From NCBI RefSeq assembly GCF_036084755.1, contig NZ_CP107968.1, positions 4,774,001 to 4,838,000 on the forward strand: a stretch of DNA of 64,000 nucleotides, in the 5' to 3' direction. How positions within the stretch are numbered: the stretch's first letter is position 1; every line of letters begins with the position of its first letter. Both the position numbers and the translations under genes were made by a program. Source of the stretch: Streptomyces sp. NBC_00370. GTDB lineage: Bacteria > Actinomycetota > Actinomycetes > Streptomycetales > Streptomycetaceae. Below the pieces are notes generated by a model, which was not told where the DNA came from, did not search any database, and saw only the letters and a program-made list of their open reading frames with translations. Below, in pieces: positions 31,217-40,787 of the stretch.

Positions 31217-33820
31217 GTGAAAATCAATCGTCGTCTCGTCCTGCTGGTCACCGCGCCTCTCACCGTGGCGGTCACCTTCTCGGTGCTGGCACTCGCGCCG
31301 GCGACCGACCAGGCGGTCCAGGCCAACCGGCTGACCGCGATGGTCGATGTCGCGGCCAGCGCGGGAGAGTTGACCCGTCAGCTTCAGAGCGAGCGGGTCG
31401 CAGCCACCGCGCTTGTCTCCAAGCAGGGAGATTTGGATGAGTTTCGAGTAAGTACCACCAAGACCGACAAGAGCGTCGCCGACTTCCGTAAGGACGCCCG
31501 GAAGCTGACCGAGGTGCCGGGCAGCGCGCAGGGGGCCCTGGACCGTATCCAGCGCTTCATCGACGAGATGCCCGCCCTGCGGGCCCAGGTGCGCTCCGGC
31601 ACCAGCACCATCTCCGCGCTCGCCTTCGGCTACCGCATCGTGATCGCCGACCTGAACAACTACCGCGACGGCATCGCGCAGGCCGACGGCGTCGACGCCG
31701 ACATCGCGGACCAGATCCGGGCCGCTGCCGCCCTGTCCAAGGCGGCCGAGTACCGGGCCCAGGACCAGGTCACGGTCATGCGGGCGCAGTCCGCCGGCGG
31801 CTTCACGACCGCCTCGCAGCGGACGTTCGAGGGCGGTCAGCTGGGCTACACCGAGTCGATCGGCGTCCTCTACGACCTCGGCCCCGCCGAGTGGCGGACC
31901 TGGCTGGAGCGCACGCTGTCCGGTCCGAAGGCGCTGGAGGCCCGGCGACTCGAGGACAAGATCGGCCGTACGGGCACGAGCCAGGACATCGACGTCACGC
32001 CGAAGGCCTGGCAGAAGGCGTCCACCGACCGGCTGTCCCTGCTGGGCGACGTGGAGAAGCAGATCGACGCGGCCGTCTACGCGACGGTCAAGGAGGAGCG
32101 CTCCACGCTCCTGTGGACGGCGGGGGCCGAAGCCGCCCTGGTGCTGCTGACCCTGTTCGGCGCCGTCTTCGTCGCCATCCGGCTGGGCCGCGTCATGATC
32201 CGCCGGCTGCGTGACCTGCGTAACGCCGCCCACGAGGTCGCCCATACCGGGCTGCCCGCCGTGATGACGGAGCTGTCCCAGCCCGGCGCGCTGAGATCCG
32301 CATCGCCCGAGGAGATGGCCGCGCGGACCGGCAACCCGGTCAAGACCACGGGTGACGACGAGATCGGCGAGGTCGGCGAGGCGTTCAACGCCGTCCACCA
32401 CGAAGCCGTCCGGCTGGCCGCGCAACAGGCCCACATCCACGAGCAGTTCGCCGAGACGCTGGTCCGTGTCGCCCGAAGGGGCGCGCAGTTGACCACCGTT
32501 ATGGTGTCCGAGCTGGACGCGGTGCAGCGTGACGAGGCCGACCCCGAGCGTATGAAGACGCTCTTCGCCCTCGACCACCTCGCCATCCGCATGGAGCGCA
32601 ACACCAACAACCTGCTGGTGCTGGGCGGTTACGGGAACGCCCGGGTGCGCGCGAGCGACATCGAGTGCTCCACCGTCGTCGTGGCCGCCGCGCAGCAGAT
32701 CGAGCGCTTCGACCGGGTGTCGCTCGGCGTCATCGAGGCGGGGATCGGCATCGCCGCCCGCGCCGTGCACGACGTGGCGCACATCCTGGCCGAACTCCTC
32801 GACAACGCCACGCGGTTCTCGCCGCCCGACAAGCAGGTCGGGGTCGCCGTCTGGCGGCTGTCCGACCGGGCCGTCGTACAGATCGTGGACGAGGGCGTCG
32901 GCATCAAGGCCGAGCGCCGCGCCGTGCACAACGCCGCGCTGCGCGCGCCGCAGGCGGGCATCGGCGACGTACGGTCCATGGGCCTGCACGTGGTGTCGCG
33001 GCTCGCCGCGCGGCACGGCATCGTCGTCGAACTGCGCGACTCGTCCGGCCCCGGCACGATCGCCGAAGTCACCCTGCCGTCCAACGTGCTGGCCACGCTG
33101 CCGCAGACGGCGCCGTCCGCGCCGCAGGGCATGTTCGGCGAGGACCGTGACCAGGACGACCGCGGCAACCAGGTGCGCTACGAGGCGCCCCGGCCCATCG
33201 CGGCGCCGGGCCAGAACGGCCGCAGGCAGCCCGCCGGAGGCGGCGGTTGGCCCGACCAGAACAATCCGAACGACCAGAACAACCCGAACAACCGGCCCGG
33301 CCGGAACAATCCGAACGACCCGAACAACCGGAACGGCTCGTCCGCCGGTATGCCCGAGCGGCCGAACGGTCCCCTGCGTACGCCCGAACGGCCCGGCGCC
33401 CCCGTCGGGGCCGGGGTCGGAGCCGGCGCCGGTGGTACGCCCGTGGGCGGCCGTCCGCCCGGCCAAGGGGCCGGCGGCCAGGCGTCCGGCGGGTACCAGG
33501 GCGGAGTCCGCCAGGGCCCCCCGCCCGCCGCGCGCCCCGTGCGCGACCCGGTGCGCGACGAACCGGTCTCGCGTGTCGCCGGCGTCAGCTCCTCGGGACT
33601 GCCGCTGCGGCAGCGCAACACCCCGCAGCAATGGCCCACCTTGGGCAACAAGGACAGTGCCGAACCGCGTTCGGCAGCCGCCACACCGAGGCCGTCACCC
33701 CGCCGCCGGGACTCCCGGCAGGTCTCTGATGTCCTGGCGGCATACACCCAGGGGATCAGCAGGAGTACGAACCGCGGGCGCTCCGCCAGCGACGCCGACA
33801 CCGAACGGAGCAAGAAATGA
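31217..33820 (+). CDS. Nitrate/nitrite-sensing-domain sensor histidine kinase (CvnA-like)
   Basis: An 867-residue membrane kinase. N-terminal helix (residues 7-30), an extracytoplasmic helical sensing domain (about 35-300, NIT type), a second helix (LLWTAGAEAALVLLTLFGAVFVAI, near 297-322) and a HAMP-like linker. The His-box region is ALDHLAIRMERNTNNLL with His454. The ATP domain has the N box AELLDNATRFSPP, the G1 box VDEGVGI and GLHVVSRLA. The C-terminal 200 residues are low-complexity, with Asn/Pro repeats (about 675-710). This is the conservon CvnA-type architecture. GTG 31217. It overlaps the roadblock gene by ATGA. The signal sensed is unproven. Confidence 0.9.
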   Translation: MKINRRLVLLVTAPLTVAVTFSVLALAPATDQAVQANRLTAMVDVAASAGELTRQLQSERVAATALVSKQGDLDEFRVSTTKTDKSVADFRKDARKLTEVPGSAQGALDRIQRFIDEMPALRAQVRSGTSTISALAFGYRIVIADLNNYRDGIAQADGVDADIADQIRAAAALSKAAEYRAQDQVTVMRAQSAGGFTTASQRTFEGGQLGYTESIGVLYDLGPAEWRTWLERTLSGPKALEARRLEDKIGRTGTSQDIDVTPKAWQKASTDRLSLLGDVEKQIDAAVYATVKEERSTLLWTAGAEAALVLLTLFGAVFVAIRLGRVMIRRLRDLRNAAHEVAHTGLPAVMTELSQPGALRSASPEEMAARTGNPVKTTGDDEIGEVGEAFNAVHHEAVRLAAQQAHIHEQFAETLVRVARRGAQLTTVMVSELDAVQRDEADPERMKTLFALDHLAIRMERNTNNLLVLGGYGNARVRASDIECSTVVVAAAQQIERFDRVSLGVIEAGIGIAARAVHDVAHILAELLDNATRFSPPDKQVGVAVWRLSDRAVVQIVDEGVGIKAERRAVHNAALRAPQAGIGDVRSMGLHVVSRLAARHGIVVELRDSSGPGTIAEVTLPSNVLATLPQTAPSAPQGMFGEDRDQDDRGNQVRYEAPRPIAAPGQNGRRQPAGGGGWPDQNNPNDQNNPNNRPGRNNPNDPNNRNGSSAGMPERPNGPLRTPERPGAPVGAGVGAGAGGTPVGGRPPGQGAGGQASGGYQGGVRQGPPPAARPVRDPVRDEPVSRVAGVSSSGLPLRQRNTPQQWPTLGNKDSAEPRSAAATPRPSPRRRDSRQVSDVLAAYTQGISRSTNRGRSASDADTERSKK

Positions 33821-34218
33821 CCTCACCCACCGACCTCAGCTGGATACTGAGCGGCTTCGCCGGACGCATCCCGGAGATCTCCTCGGCCATCGCCGTGTCC
33901 GTGGACGGACTGGCCCTGGCCTACACCGGGGTGAGCCAGGACGACGCCGACCGGCTGGCCGCCATCTCCTCAGGTGTGGTCAACCTGCTGTCCGCCGCTG
34001 CGCACTTGACGAACACCGATCCCGTCGAGCACAGCCTCACCGCGATGGAGGGCGGCTACATGTTCTCGATGGCCGTCTCCAGCGGTGCCTCCCTGCTGGT
34101 GACCACCACCAGGGACGCGGACATCGGTGAGGTCAGCTACATGATGTCCGAACTGATCAACCAGGTGGGCGACTCGCTGTCGCCCCAGGTCCGCGACCCG
34201 AGCACGCTGCCCGGCTGA
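33817..34218 (+). CDS. Roadblock/LC7-domain protein (CvnB-like)
   Basis: A 133-residue roadblock-fold protein: LSWILSGFAGRIPEISSAIAVSVDGLALAYTG at the N terminus, then a Ala/Asp-rich helix and EGGYMFSMAVSSGASLLV. In Streptomyces conservons this subunit (CvnB) works with a CvnA kinase, a DUF742 protein (CvnC) and a small GTPase (CvnD) as a membrane G-protein-like switch. Here neither CvnC nor CvnD follows. ATG 33817 overlaps the kinase stop codon, so the two are translationally coupled. Confidence 0.9.
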   Translation: MTSPTDLSWILSGFAGRIPEISSAIAVSVDGLALAYTGVSQDDADRLAAISSGVVNLLSAAAHLTNTDPVEHSLTAMEGGYMFSMAVSSGASLLVTTTRDADIGEVSYMMSELINQVGDSLSPQVRDPSTLPG

Positions 34219-34305
34219 CCGCAGGGCCGCCTCCGTAGCCGCTTCACCGTACGACCGCACCATCCGTACGAGCTGTCCCGCCCCCTCCACCTGATGAGAG
34301 CTTTC

Positions 34306-35511
34306 ATGTTCTTCGACATATCCCCTTCACGCCGCCGTAGATTCCGGCCGGTCGGCGCCACCGTCCTCGTCCTCGGTCTGGCGGCCGCGAGCGGGTGCAG
34401 CGGCAACAGCGCCGCCGGCGACGACGACACCGTGAAGGTCGGCCTGGTGGCCTCCCTGTCCGGCACGTACAAGCCGGTCGGCACCGAGCTTGAGGCCGGC
34501 TTCAAGCTCTACCTCGACACCCACGACAACAAGCTGGGCGGCCGCAAGGTCGAACTGCTCGTGGCGGACGAGGGCGACGGCCCGCCCACCGCGGTGCCCG
34601 CGACCACCAAGCTGGTGAAGAAGGACAAGGTCGACGTCCTGACGGGTCTCGTCAGTGGTGGTTCGGTCGCCGCGGTGATGCCGCTGGTCGACCAGGCCAA
34701 GATCCCCTTCCTGGGGTCGAACGCCCGGCCGCCCATCAAGGACCTCAGCTACGTCTGGACGACGAGCTTCCTGTCCGACGAGCCGGGCAAGGCCATCGCC
34801 CCGTACGTCAAGGAGAAGGTCAACGGACCGGTCTACGCGATCGGCCCTGACTACCAGGGCGGCTACGACGAACTGCGCGGTTTCACCGACGAGTACAAGC
34901 GCATCGGCGGCAAGCTCGCCAACCCGGACGGGAAGACCGCCTGGACGCCGTTCCCGCAGACCACCAACTTCATGCCGTACTTCGCGAAGATCGCGCAGTC
35001 CGACGCCAAGGCGGTGTACAGCTTCTACGCCGGTAAGGCCGCGATCGACTTCGCCAAGCAGTACGCGCAGTCCGACGTCGCCGACCTGCCGCTGTACACG
35101 GCCTTCGTCACCGAGGGCAGCGTGCTCCAGGCGCAGGGCCCCGCGGCGAAGGGCATCTACTCGGTCCTGAACTACGCGGCGGACCTGGACAACCAGGCCA
35201 ACCGTACGTTCGTCGCCGACTGGACGGCCGAGCACGACTCGCAGCCCACCACGTACGCGATGGCTTCGTACGACGCCGCTTCCGTCCTGGACAAGGCGAT
35301 AGCCGACGCGGCGAAGAAGGGCGACGTCACGCCGCAGACCATCAACAAGGCCATCGGCGGCCTGGGCCAGATCGACAGCCCGCGCGGCGCCTGGGAGTTC
35401 GGCGACAAGGCGCACTCGCCCGTGCAGTCCTGGTACCTGCGTCAGGTACGGCCCGACGGTGACCAGCTCGCCAACGTCGTGGTGCAGGACCTGGCGACGC
35501 TCGGCGGCTGA
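34306..35511 (+). CDS. Branched-chain amino acid/amide-type ABC transporter substrate-binding lipoprotein
   Basis: A 401-residue periplasmic-binding-type lipoprotein (Peripla_BP_6, LivK/AmiC class). The N-terminal segment is basic, the lipobox is AASGC, and the mature part begins DDTVKVGLVASLSGTYKPVG, the usual LivK opening. Ligand may be amino acids, amides, urea or aromatic acids. I prefer ATG 34306, which has GAGAG five nt upstream; ATG 34294 has no ribosome site. The gene lies 87 nt after the roadblock gene and one nt before the permease gene, so the kinase pair may be transcribed with the transporter. Confidence 0.9.
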   Translation: MFFDISPSRRRRFRPVGATVLVLGLAAASGCSGNSAAGDDDTVKVGLVASLSGTYKPVGTELEAGFKLYLDTHDNKLGGRKVELLVADEGDGPPTAVPATTKLVKKDKVDVLTGLVSGGSVAAVMPLVDQAKIPFLGSNARPPIKDLSYVWTTSFLSDEPGKAIAPYVKEKVNGPVYAIGPDYQGGYDELRGFTDEYKRIGGKLANPDGKTAWTPFPQTTNFMPYFAKIAQSDAKAVYSFYAGKAAIDFAKQYAQSDVADLPLYTAFVTEGSVLQAQGPAAKGIYSVLNYAADLDNQANRTFVADWTAEHDSQPTTYAMASYDAASVLDKAIADAAKKGDVTPQTINKAIGGLGQIDSPRGAWEFGDKAHSPVQSWYLRQVRPDGDQLANVVVQDLATLGG

Positions 35512-35512
35512 C

Positions 35513-37585
35513 ATGGGATCCATCGATGCCCACCTCATGCCGGCGGTGGACGGAGTGGCCTACGGGCTGCTGCTGTTCGTCGTCGCCGCCGGCCTGAGTC
35601 TCGCCTTCGGCACCGCGGGGGTGCTGAACCTGTCGCACGGCACGCTGTACGCCATCGGCGCGTACACGGGAGCCGAGCTGAGCGACGGGACCTGGGGCGG
35701 TCTGGCCCTCGGGCTGGCCGCCGGGACCGCGGCGGCGTGCGCGGCCGGGGCGGGTCTCTCCGCCGCGACCGCACCGCTCGCCCGGCGTGGGCATCTCGCG
35801 CAAGCACTGCTGACGTTCGGGCTCGCCCTGATCGGCGGTGATCTGCTCATCCAGTTCTTCGGGGCGGACGAGCTCCCCGTCCGCGTCCCCGAGGCGCTCG
35901 ACTCGTCGGTGACGCTGCTGGGCCACCGGTACCCCGCGTACCGGCTCTGCTTCATCGTGATGGCGCTGGTCCTCGCCGCGTTCGGTACCTGGGTGCTGAC
36001 CAGGACCCGGGTCGGCGCCGCGGTACGCGCCGCCGCCGACGACCCGCAGATGCTGGCGGCCACGGGCCACAACCCCCGGGCGGTGCACACCGGCGTCCTC
36101 GCGGCGGCGGGTGCGCTGGCCGGTGCGGCGGGTGTGCTCGGGGCGCCGATCATCGGCCCCGGGCCCGGTACGTCCGAGAACGTGCTGATGCTGTCCCTCG
36201 TGGTGGTCGTCCTCGGCGGGCTGCGCTCGCTGTGGGCGACGCTCCTCGCGGCGATCGCCGTGGGCGAGGTCCAGACCCTGGGCGTCTCGATCGCTCCCGA
36301 CCTCGCGCCCTACCTGCTCTTCGCCGCGATGGCGGCCGTGCTGGTACTCCGCTCCCGCCTCGCGGAACCGGCGACCGTGCACGGCCCGGAGGGACCGTCG
36401 GCGGACCCGGTGGCGCGGCTCCGGCGGCAGTTGGCCGGACGGCTGCGGTCGCGTCGGTCAACTGTCGTTCCCGCACAGGCGAGTTCGGTACCTGCGGTCT
36501 CGCCGCACGAGCCGTCCGGACCGGCCGAGCCGCCCGCGCCGTCCGGACCGGCCGTCAAGCGCGTGGGTCCCTTCGCCGCCCTCAACCGGCTTCCGGGCGG
36601 GGGCGCGTGGCGGCAGGCCGCTCCGCTGCTCGTTCTGCTCGTCCTGCTGATCGCGCTGCCGGGGATGCTCGACGCGTACAGCATCACGCTGGCCGGGTCC
36701 GCCCTCGCCCTGGGGCTGCTCGCGGTCAGTGTCACCATCCTCACGGGGTACGCGGGGCTGCCCACGCTGGGCCAGACCGCGCCGTTCGCCGTCGGCGCGT
36801 ACGCCACGGCGAACCTCGCCGACGCCGGGTGGAACATGGGCCCGGTCCAGGTCGTCCTCTCGGCGCTCGCCGCCGCGGTCTTCTCCCTGGCGACCGGGCC
36901 AGCCGTCATCCGGGCACGCGGCACGACCGTACTGATGATCACGCTCGCCATCGGCGAGCTGAGTAGCGCGGTCATCAACCAGTTCAAGTCCGTCACCGGT
37001 GGCGCCGACGGTCTCGTCGGCTTCCCGTCCACGCAGGCGCTGTGGGGCGGGGAGGGGATGACCGACGAGAGCCAGGTCTACAACTACGCGCTCGTCGTCG
37101 CCGTCGTCGCCGTGGCCGTCACCCTGTTCGTACTGCGGTCCCCTGCGGGGAAGTTGCTGACCGGCACCAGGAGCGCGGAGGCACGCATGCGCGCCTCCGG
37201 GCATCCGGTGGGACGGTATCTGCTGGTGGCGCACATCTGCGCGGGCGCGCTCGCGGGCGTCGGCGGCTCGCTGATGGTCACCGTCCAGCAGTACCTCTCA
37301 CCCGCCGACGTGGGCTTCGAGATCGCCGCCTTCGCGCTGCTCGCGGTCGTCATCGGCGGTTCGACGTCCGTGATCGGCGCCCTGCTGGGCGCCGGCCTGA
37401 TCGTCGCCACCCGGGACTGGGTGGCCAGTTCATGGCCGGGACACGGGCCGCTGCTGCTCGGCGCGCTGTTCGTCGCCGCCGTGTACCTGCTGCCCCGCGG
37501 CCTCGCCGGTCTGCGCGGCGCATCGAGGCGCGGCGGGTCGCAGGACGCGGCCACCCCGACCCTCGCCGGGAAGGTCTCCTCATGA
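35513..37585 (+). CDS. Fused LivH-LivM-type ABC permease
   Basis: A 690-residue membrane protein carrying both permeases of a branched-chain-type importer. Residues about 5-290 are LivH-like (AAGLSLAFGTAGVLNLSHG, and GVLGAPIIGPGPGTSENVLM). Residues about 385-660 are LivM-like (ITLAGSALALGLLAVSVTIL, GYAGLPTLGQTAPFAVGAYA, LVGFPST). An 80-residue Pro/Ser/Arg-rich linker joins them. These subunits are usually two genes of about 290-330 residues each. ATG 35513 lies one nt after the binding-protein stop; its own stop overlaps the ATPase gene by ATGA. Confidence 0.9.
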   Translation: MGSIDAHLMPAVDGVAYGLLLFVVAAGLSLAFGTAGVLNLSHGTLYAIGAYTGAELSDGTWGGLALGLAAGTAAACAAGAGLSAATAPLARRGHLAQALLTFGLALIGGDLLIQFFGADELPVRVPEALDSSVTLLGHRYPAYRLCFIVMALVLAAFGTWVLTRTRVGAAVRAAADDPQMLAATGHNPRAVHTGVLAAAGALAGAAGVLGAPIIGPGPGTSENVLMLSLVVVVLGGLRSLWATLLAAIAVGEVQTLGVSIAPDLAPYLLFAAMAAVLVLRSRLAEPATVHGPEGPSADPVARLRRQLAGRLRSRRSTVVPAQASSVPAVSPHEPSGPAEPPAPSGPAVKRVGPFAALNRLPGGGAWRQAAPLLVLLVLLIALPGMLDAYSITLAGSALALGLLAVSVTILTGYAGLPTLGQTAPFAVGAYATANLADAGWNMGPVQVVLSALAAAVFSLATGPAVIRARGTTVLMITLAIGELSSAVINQFKSVTGGADGLVGFPSTQALWGGEGMTDESQVYNYALVVAVVAVAVTLFVLRSPAGKLLTGTRSAEARMRASGHPVGRYLLVAHICAGALAGVGGSLMVTVQQYLSPADVGFEIAAFALLAVVIGGSTSVIGALLGAGLIVATRDWVASSWPGHGPLLLGALFVAAVYLLPRGLAGLRGASRRGGSQDAATPTLAGKVSS

Positions 37586-38415
37586 CGTCCGCACCGACCG
37601 ACGCACCGATCGAGGTATCGGCCGACGCACCGGCGCATCCGGTGCTGGAGCTGACCCGACTCACCCGCAGGTACGGCAGTCTCACCGCCGTCGACGACGT
37701 CAGCCTGCGGCTTCCGGCCGGCGCCCGGCACGCCGTGATCGGCCCCAACGGCGCGGGCAAGACCACCCTGCTGAATCTCATCGCGGGTACGGACAAGCCC
37801 GACCAGGGCACGATCGTCCTCGGCGGTACGGACGTCACGCGCAAGTCCACCGCCCGGCGCAGCCGTCTCGGGATCGCCCGCAGCTTCCAGCAGCCCGTGG
37901 TCATACCCGAGTTGACGGTGCTGGACAACGTCGTACTGGCCGGCTGGCCGCACCACCCGAAGCGCCGCGGTGCCTGGCGCAGCCCGTCCCGGCTGCGGCT
38001 GCACGCCGAGTCCGCGCTCCGCCGTCTGGAGGCCGTCGGTCTCGCCGACATCGCTCACCAGCCGGCCGCCACGCTCTCGCACGGACAGCGCCGGATGCTC
38101 GACCTCGCCGCGGCGCTGGCGGGCGAGCCGCGCCTGCTGCTCCTGGACGAGCCGGCCGCGGGGCTGACGGACGGTGACATCGGGCGGCTGCTCGGCATCC
38201 TCGGCGGGCTGCCGGCAGACGTCGCGATCATCCTGGTCGAGCACCATGTCGAGGTCGTGGCCCAACTCGCCTCGACCGTGACGGTGTTGGCGGCGGGACG
38301 AGTGGTCGTCACCGCACCGACGCAGGAAGCGCTCGCGCACCCCGAGGTGCGCGACGTCTACCAGACCGATCCGAAGGCCGATGTGTCCGCCGCTCCCGCA
38401 GACGAGAGAGGATGA
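37582..38415 (+). CDS. ABC transporter ATP-binding protein (LivG-like)
   Basis: A 277-residue ATPase. Walker A IGPNGAGKTTLLN, Q loop in RSFQQPVVIPELT, signature LSHGQRRMLDLA, Walker B LLLLDEPAAGL and switch His in LVEHH. The long N-terminal extension (about 20 residues of Ala/Pro/Asp) is poorly conserved. Its start is coupled to the permease stop (ATGA). With the next gene it energises the fused permease. Confidence 0.92.
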   Translation: MTSAPTDAPIEVSADAPAHPVLELTRLTRRYGSLTAVDDVSLRLPAGARHAVIGPNGAGKTTLLNLIAGTDKPDQGTIVLGGTDVTRKSTARRSRLGIARSFQQPVVIPELTVLDNVVLAGWPHHPKRRGAWRSPSRLRLHAESALRRLEAVGLADIAHQPAATLSHGQRRMLDLAAALAGEPRLLLLDEPAAGLTDGDIGRLLGILGGLPADVAIILVEHHVEVVAQLASTVTVLAAGRVVVTAPTQEALAHPEVRDVYQTDPKADVSAAPADERG

Positions 38416-38425
38416 CGGACCCCCG

Positions 38426-39154
38426 ATGCTCGAACTCTCCGGTCTGACCGCCGGCTACCACGGCGGCACCGTCCTGCACGGTCTCGACCTGTCGGTGGCC
38501 GCAGGCACGGTCCATGCCGTCGTCGGTCACAACGGCGCCGGCAAGACCACGCTCGTCCACACCGTCGCGGGGCTGATGCGCCCCAGCGCGGGCACCGTAC
38601 GGCTCGACGGCCGGGACGTGACGGGGCAGCCCGCGCACCTGATCGCCCGCGCCGGGATCGGTCTCGTACCGCAGGGCCGCCGCGTGTTCGCCGGGCTCAC
38701 CGTCGCGGAACACCTGCGGCTGTCGCACCGTCCGCCGCGCCGTGGCGACACCACGCGCCCCAGCGTGTGGACCCCCGCGCGCGTCCTGGAACTGCTGCCC
38801 CGGCTCGGCGAGCGCCGCGACAACCGGGGGGCGGATCTGTCCGGCGGCGAACAGCAGATGCTGGCACTCGCCCGCGCGCTGCTCGGCTCGCCGAGCGTGC
38901 TGCTGCTCGACGAGCCGACGGAAGGCCTCGCGCCCGCACTCGTCCAGCAGGTGCACGAGCTGGTCGTCACGCTGGCGGACGAGGGCATCGCCGTCCTGCT
39001 GGTGTCGCCCAGCCCGGCGCGGGCGGTCGAGTGCGCCCGTACGATCACGGTGCTGACCTCGGGACGGATGACGCTACGGCTCGACGGCGCGGACGCCCGT
39101 ACCGACGCCACCGAGCTGCACGCCGCACTCGAACTGGCCCCGCAGGCAGGCTGA
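38426..39154 (+). CDS. ABC transporter ATP-binding protein (LivF-like)
   Basis: A 242-residue ATPase. Walker A HNGAGKTTLVH, Q loop LVPQGRRVFAGLTV (a LivF hallmark), signature LSGGEQQMLALARALL and Walker B VLLLDEPTEGLAP. The switch position reads LLVSPSP instead of the usual VEQ or VEH, so the catalytic His is absent here as in many LivF proteins. ATG 38426 lies 10 nt after the LivG-like stop. It is the last gene of the importer operon. Confidence 0.92.
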   Translation: MLELSGLTAGYHGGTVLHGLDLSVAAGTVHAVVGHNGAGKTTLVHTVAGLMRPSAGTVRLDGRDVTGQPAHLIARAGIGLVPQGRRVFAGLTVAEHLRLSHRPPRRGDTTRPSVWTPARVLELLPRLGERRDNRGADLSGGEQQMLALARALLGSPSVLLLDEPTEGLAPALVQQVHELVVTLADEGIAVLLVSPSPARAVECARTITVLTSGRMTLRLDGADARTDATELHAALELAPQAG

Positions 39155-39180
39155 TCCACGCGCGGCAGGCAGTGCGCATG

Positions 39181-39224
39181 CGCACCCGGACCCGGCCCCG
39201 CACCCGTATGTGGGCCCGGGTGCG
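39181..39224. terminator. Hairpin between the importer operon and the monooxygenase gene
   Basis: CGCACCCGG (39181-39189) pairs with CCGGGTGCG (39216-39224) around a 26-nt GC-rich loop that can fold further. It sits between converging genes. Confidence 0.55.
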
Positions 39225-39260
39225 GCGTCACCGACCACCGCACCCGGCCTGCGCCGAGGG

Positions 39261-40478
39261 CTACTTGGTCTTCATGCTGTGGCCGCCGAAGCCGCTGCGC
39301 CGGTCGGAGCCGCTGTTCTGGTCCTGCCACCACGCCTCGAACTCCGGCTGGCCCATGGCGGACCAGTCGGGGGTGTTCTCCACCTGCGCGCTGCCCATCC
39401 GCCGCGCGAGCGCGACCATCGCCGACCCCACGGCGCCCCGGTTCACGTCGTACCTCTCCAGGGCCTCCTTCCAACTGCCCCCGGCCACCAGGGCGGCCTC
39501 CAGCGCGGTGGCGTCCTGGAGCGCCTTCACACTGCCGGCGCCGATGTGTGGCCGGGCGACGCTGGCGGCGTCGCCGACGAGCACCATCCGCCCCGAGGTG
39601 TAGTGCGGCACCTCCAGGTCGTAGATGGGCTGGATGAAGGTCGTCTCGGCGGGCGTGCCGAGGACCTTCTCCGCCCAGTACGGCGGGAAGTGCTCGGCGA
39701 CGAGGTCGCGCAGGTGCGCGGTGAGCTGCGAGTTGAGCCGGCCGGGCGGCAGGGAGGTGGGGGTCTTGAGGTCGGGGTGGAGGCCGTCGACCTGCGGGGG
39801 CTCGGTGTAGAGCACCCAGTTGAGCAGGTGGCCGCCGGAGCCGTCCGGGATGCGGTAGGCCATGCAATGGCCGCCGGGGAAGACGATGTTGTGCGCGTCG
39901 TGGCCGTCCGAGGGGAGACCTGAGGTGTCCCGCGACGTACCGCGCCAGCCGATGTAGCCGGCGTACGTCGCGCCGGCGCCGGGGAACATGGCCTCACGGA
40001 CGACGGAACGGTACCCGTCGGCGCCGATCACGGCGTCGAAGTGCTCCGCGTGGCCGTCGGCGAGTCGCAGCGTCACACCCTCGTCGTCCGGTTCCAGACC
40101 GGTCACCACGGCGCCGGAGCGGTAGGAGACGTCCTCGGGCACGCGGCGGCGCAACTCGCTCCACAGCGAACCCCAGTTGTAGGCGCGGAAGGGGAACGGC
40201 TGCTCACCGAGGGCCCTGCCGTGCCGCGCTTCGCCGTCGCGTACGGTCCACACCCGCCGGGTCAGCGGCGCCCAGGGCATCTCGGGCGCCACGTACCCGG
40301 CGTCCCGCAGCTCGTCGTACCGGTCGCTCTGGAGGGCGATACCCACCCCCCTGTCGCGGAGTTGGGCATCGGCGCGCTCGAAGACGGTGATCTCCCCGGC
40401 TCCGCCGCGCGACGCCGCCAGGGCCGCGGCGCACCCCGCTATGCTGCCGCCGACGACCGCTATGCTGCCTCCACGCAT
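39261..40478 (-). CDS. FAD-dependent monooxygenase (aromatic hydroxylase family)
   Basis: A 405-residue flavoprotein. The N-terminal dinucleotide fold is SIAVVGGSIAGCAAALAAS (GxGxxG variant GGSIAG). DAVIGADGYRSVVRE is the DG motif, and MVLVGDAASVARPHIGAG is the GD motif that binds the FAD ribityl chain. These mark class A NAD(P)H-dependent hydroxylases such as salicylate or 2,6-dihydroxypyridine hydroxylases. The substrate is unknown. ATG 40478 has GTGGAGAGCC upstream; the longer frame to 40541 adds no family sequence. It converges with the ABC importer operon. Confidence 0.88.
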   Translation of the reverse strand: MRGGSIAVVGGSIAGCAAALAASRGGAGEITVFERADAQLRDRGVGIALQSDRYDELRDAGYVAPEMPWAPLTRRVWTVRDGEARHGRALGEQPFPFRAYNWGSLWSELRRRVPEDVSYRSGAVVTGLEPDDEGVTLRLADGHAEHFDAVIGADGYRSVVREAMFPGAGATYAGYIGWRGTSRDTSGLPSDGHDAHNIVFPGGHCMAYRIPDGSGGHLLNWVLYTEPPQVDGLHPDLKTPTSLPPGRLNSQLTAHLRDLVAEHFPPYWAEKVLGTPAETTFIQPIYDLEVPHYTSGRMVLVGDAASVARPHIGAGSVKALQDATALEAALVAGGSWKEALERYDVNRGAVGSAMVALARRMGSAQVENTPDWSAMGQPEFEAWWQDQNSGSDRRSGFGGHSMKTK

Positions 40479-40787
40479 GACTGGCTCTCCACTCACTTGG
40501 TGTTCCGGTCGCCGTTCCCCGCGCTGTCGCACCGGGCGCAACCGGGGGTGAAATCCGGCTGAGTCGGCGCTCGTTGTCCCGCTTCCCGCGGTCGGCGCCT
40601 GCCGGGGATCCTACCGAGGGGCGCGCGGGCGCCCGGCGGCGCACGTACCCCCGGATCGTCACTCCCCTGACACACCGACAGACGCCATTCGGGCCATCGC
40701 GCGAGAAGTCCGCCCCGTGTGCGGCGTGCGGGAGGCTCACGCGACGTACGGTCGTCGGTGACAGCCCCCGACCCGGAGGAATGACGC
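40479..40787. promoter_or_regulatory. Divergent intergenic region, monooxygenase / oxidoreductase
   Basis: 309 bp between two outward-facing redox genes. It is GC-rich, with a small palindromic GGGCGCCC, but I see no clear promoter hexamers, operator or ORF. Confidence 0.3.

Noticed and set aside
33250..33345. Tandem AACAA/CCGAACGACC-like repeats
   Set aside because: Low-complexity Asn/Pro linker codons in the sensor kinase, not a CRISPR or VNTR with regulatory features.
31157..33631. An 824-codon minus-strand frame opposite the sensor kinase
   Set aside because: Mirror of the kinase coding frame; no family features.
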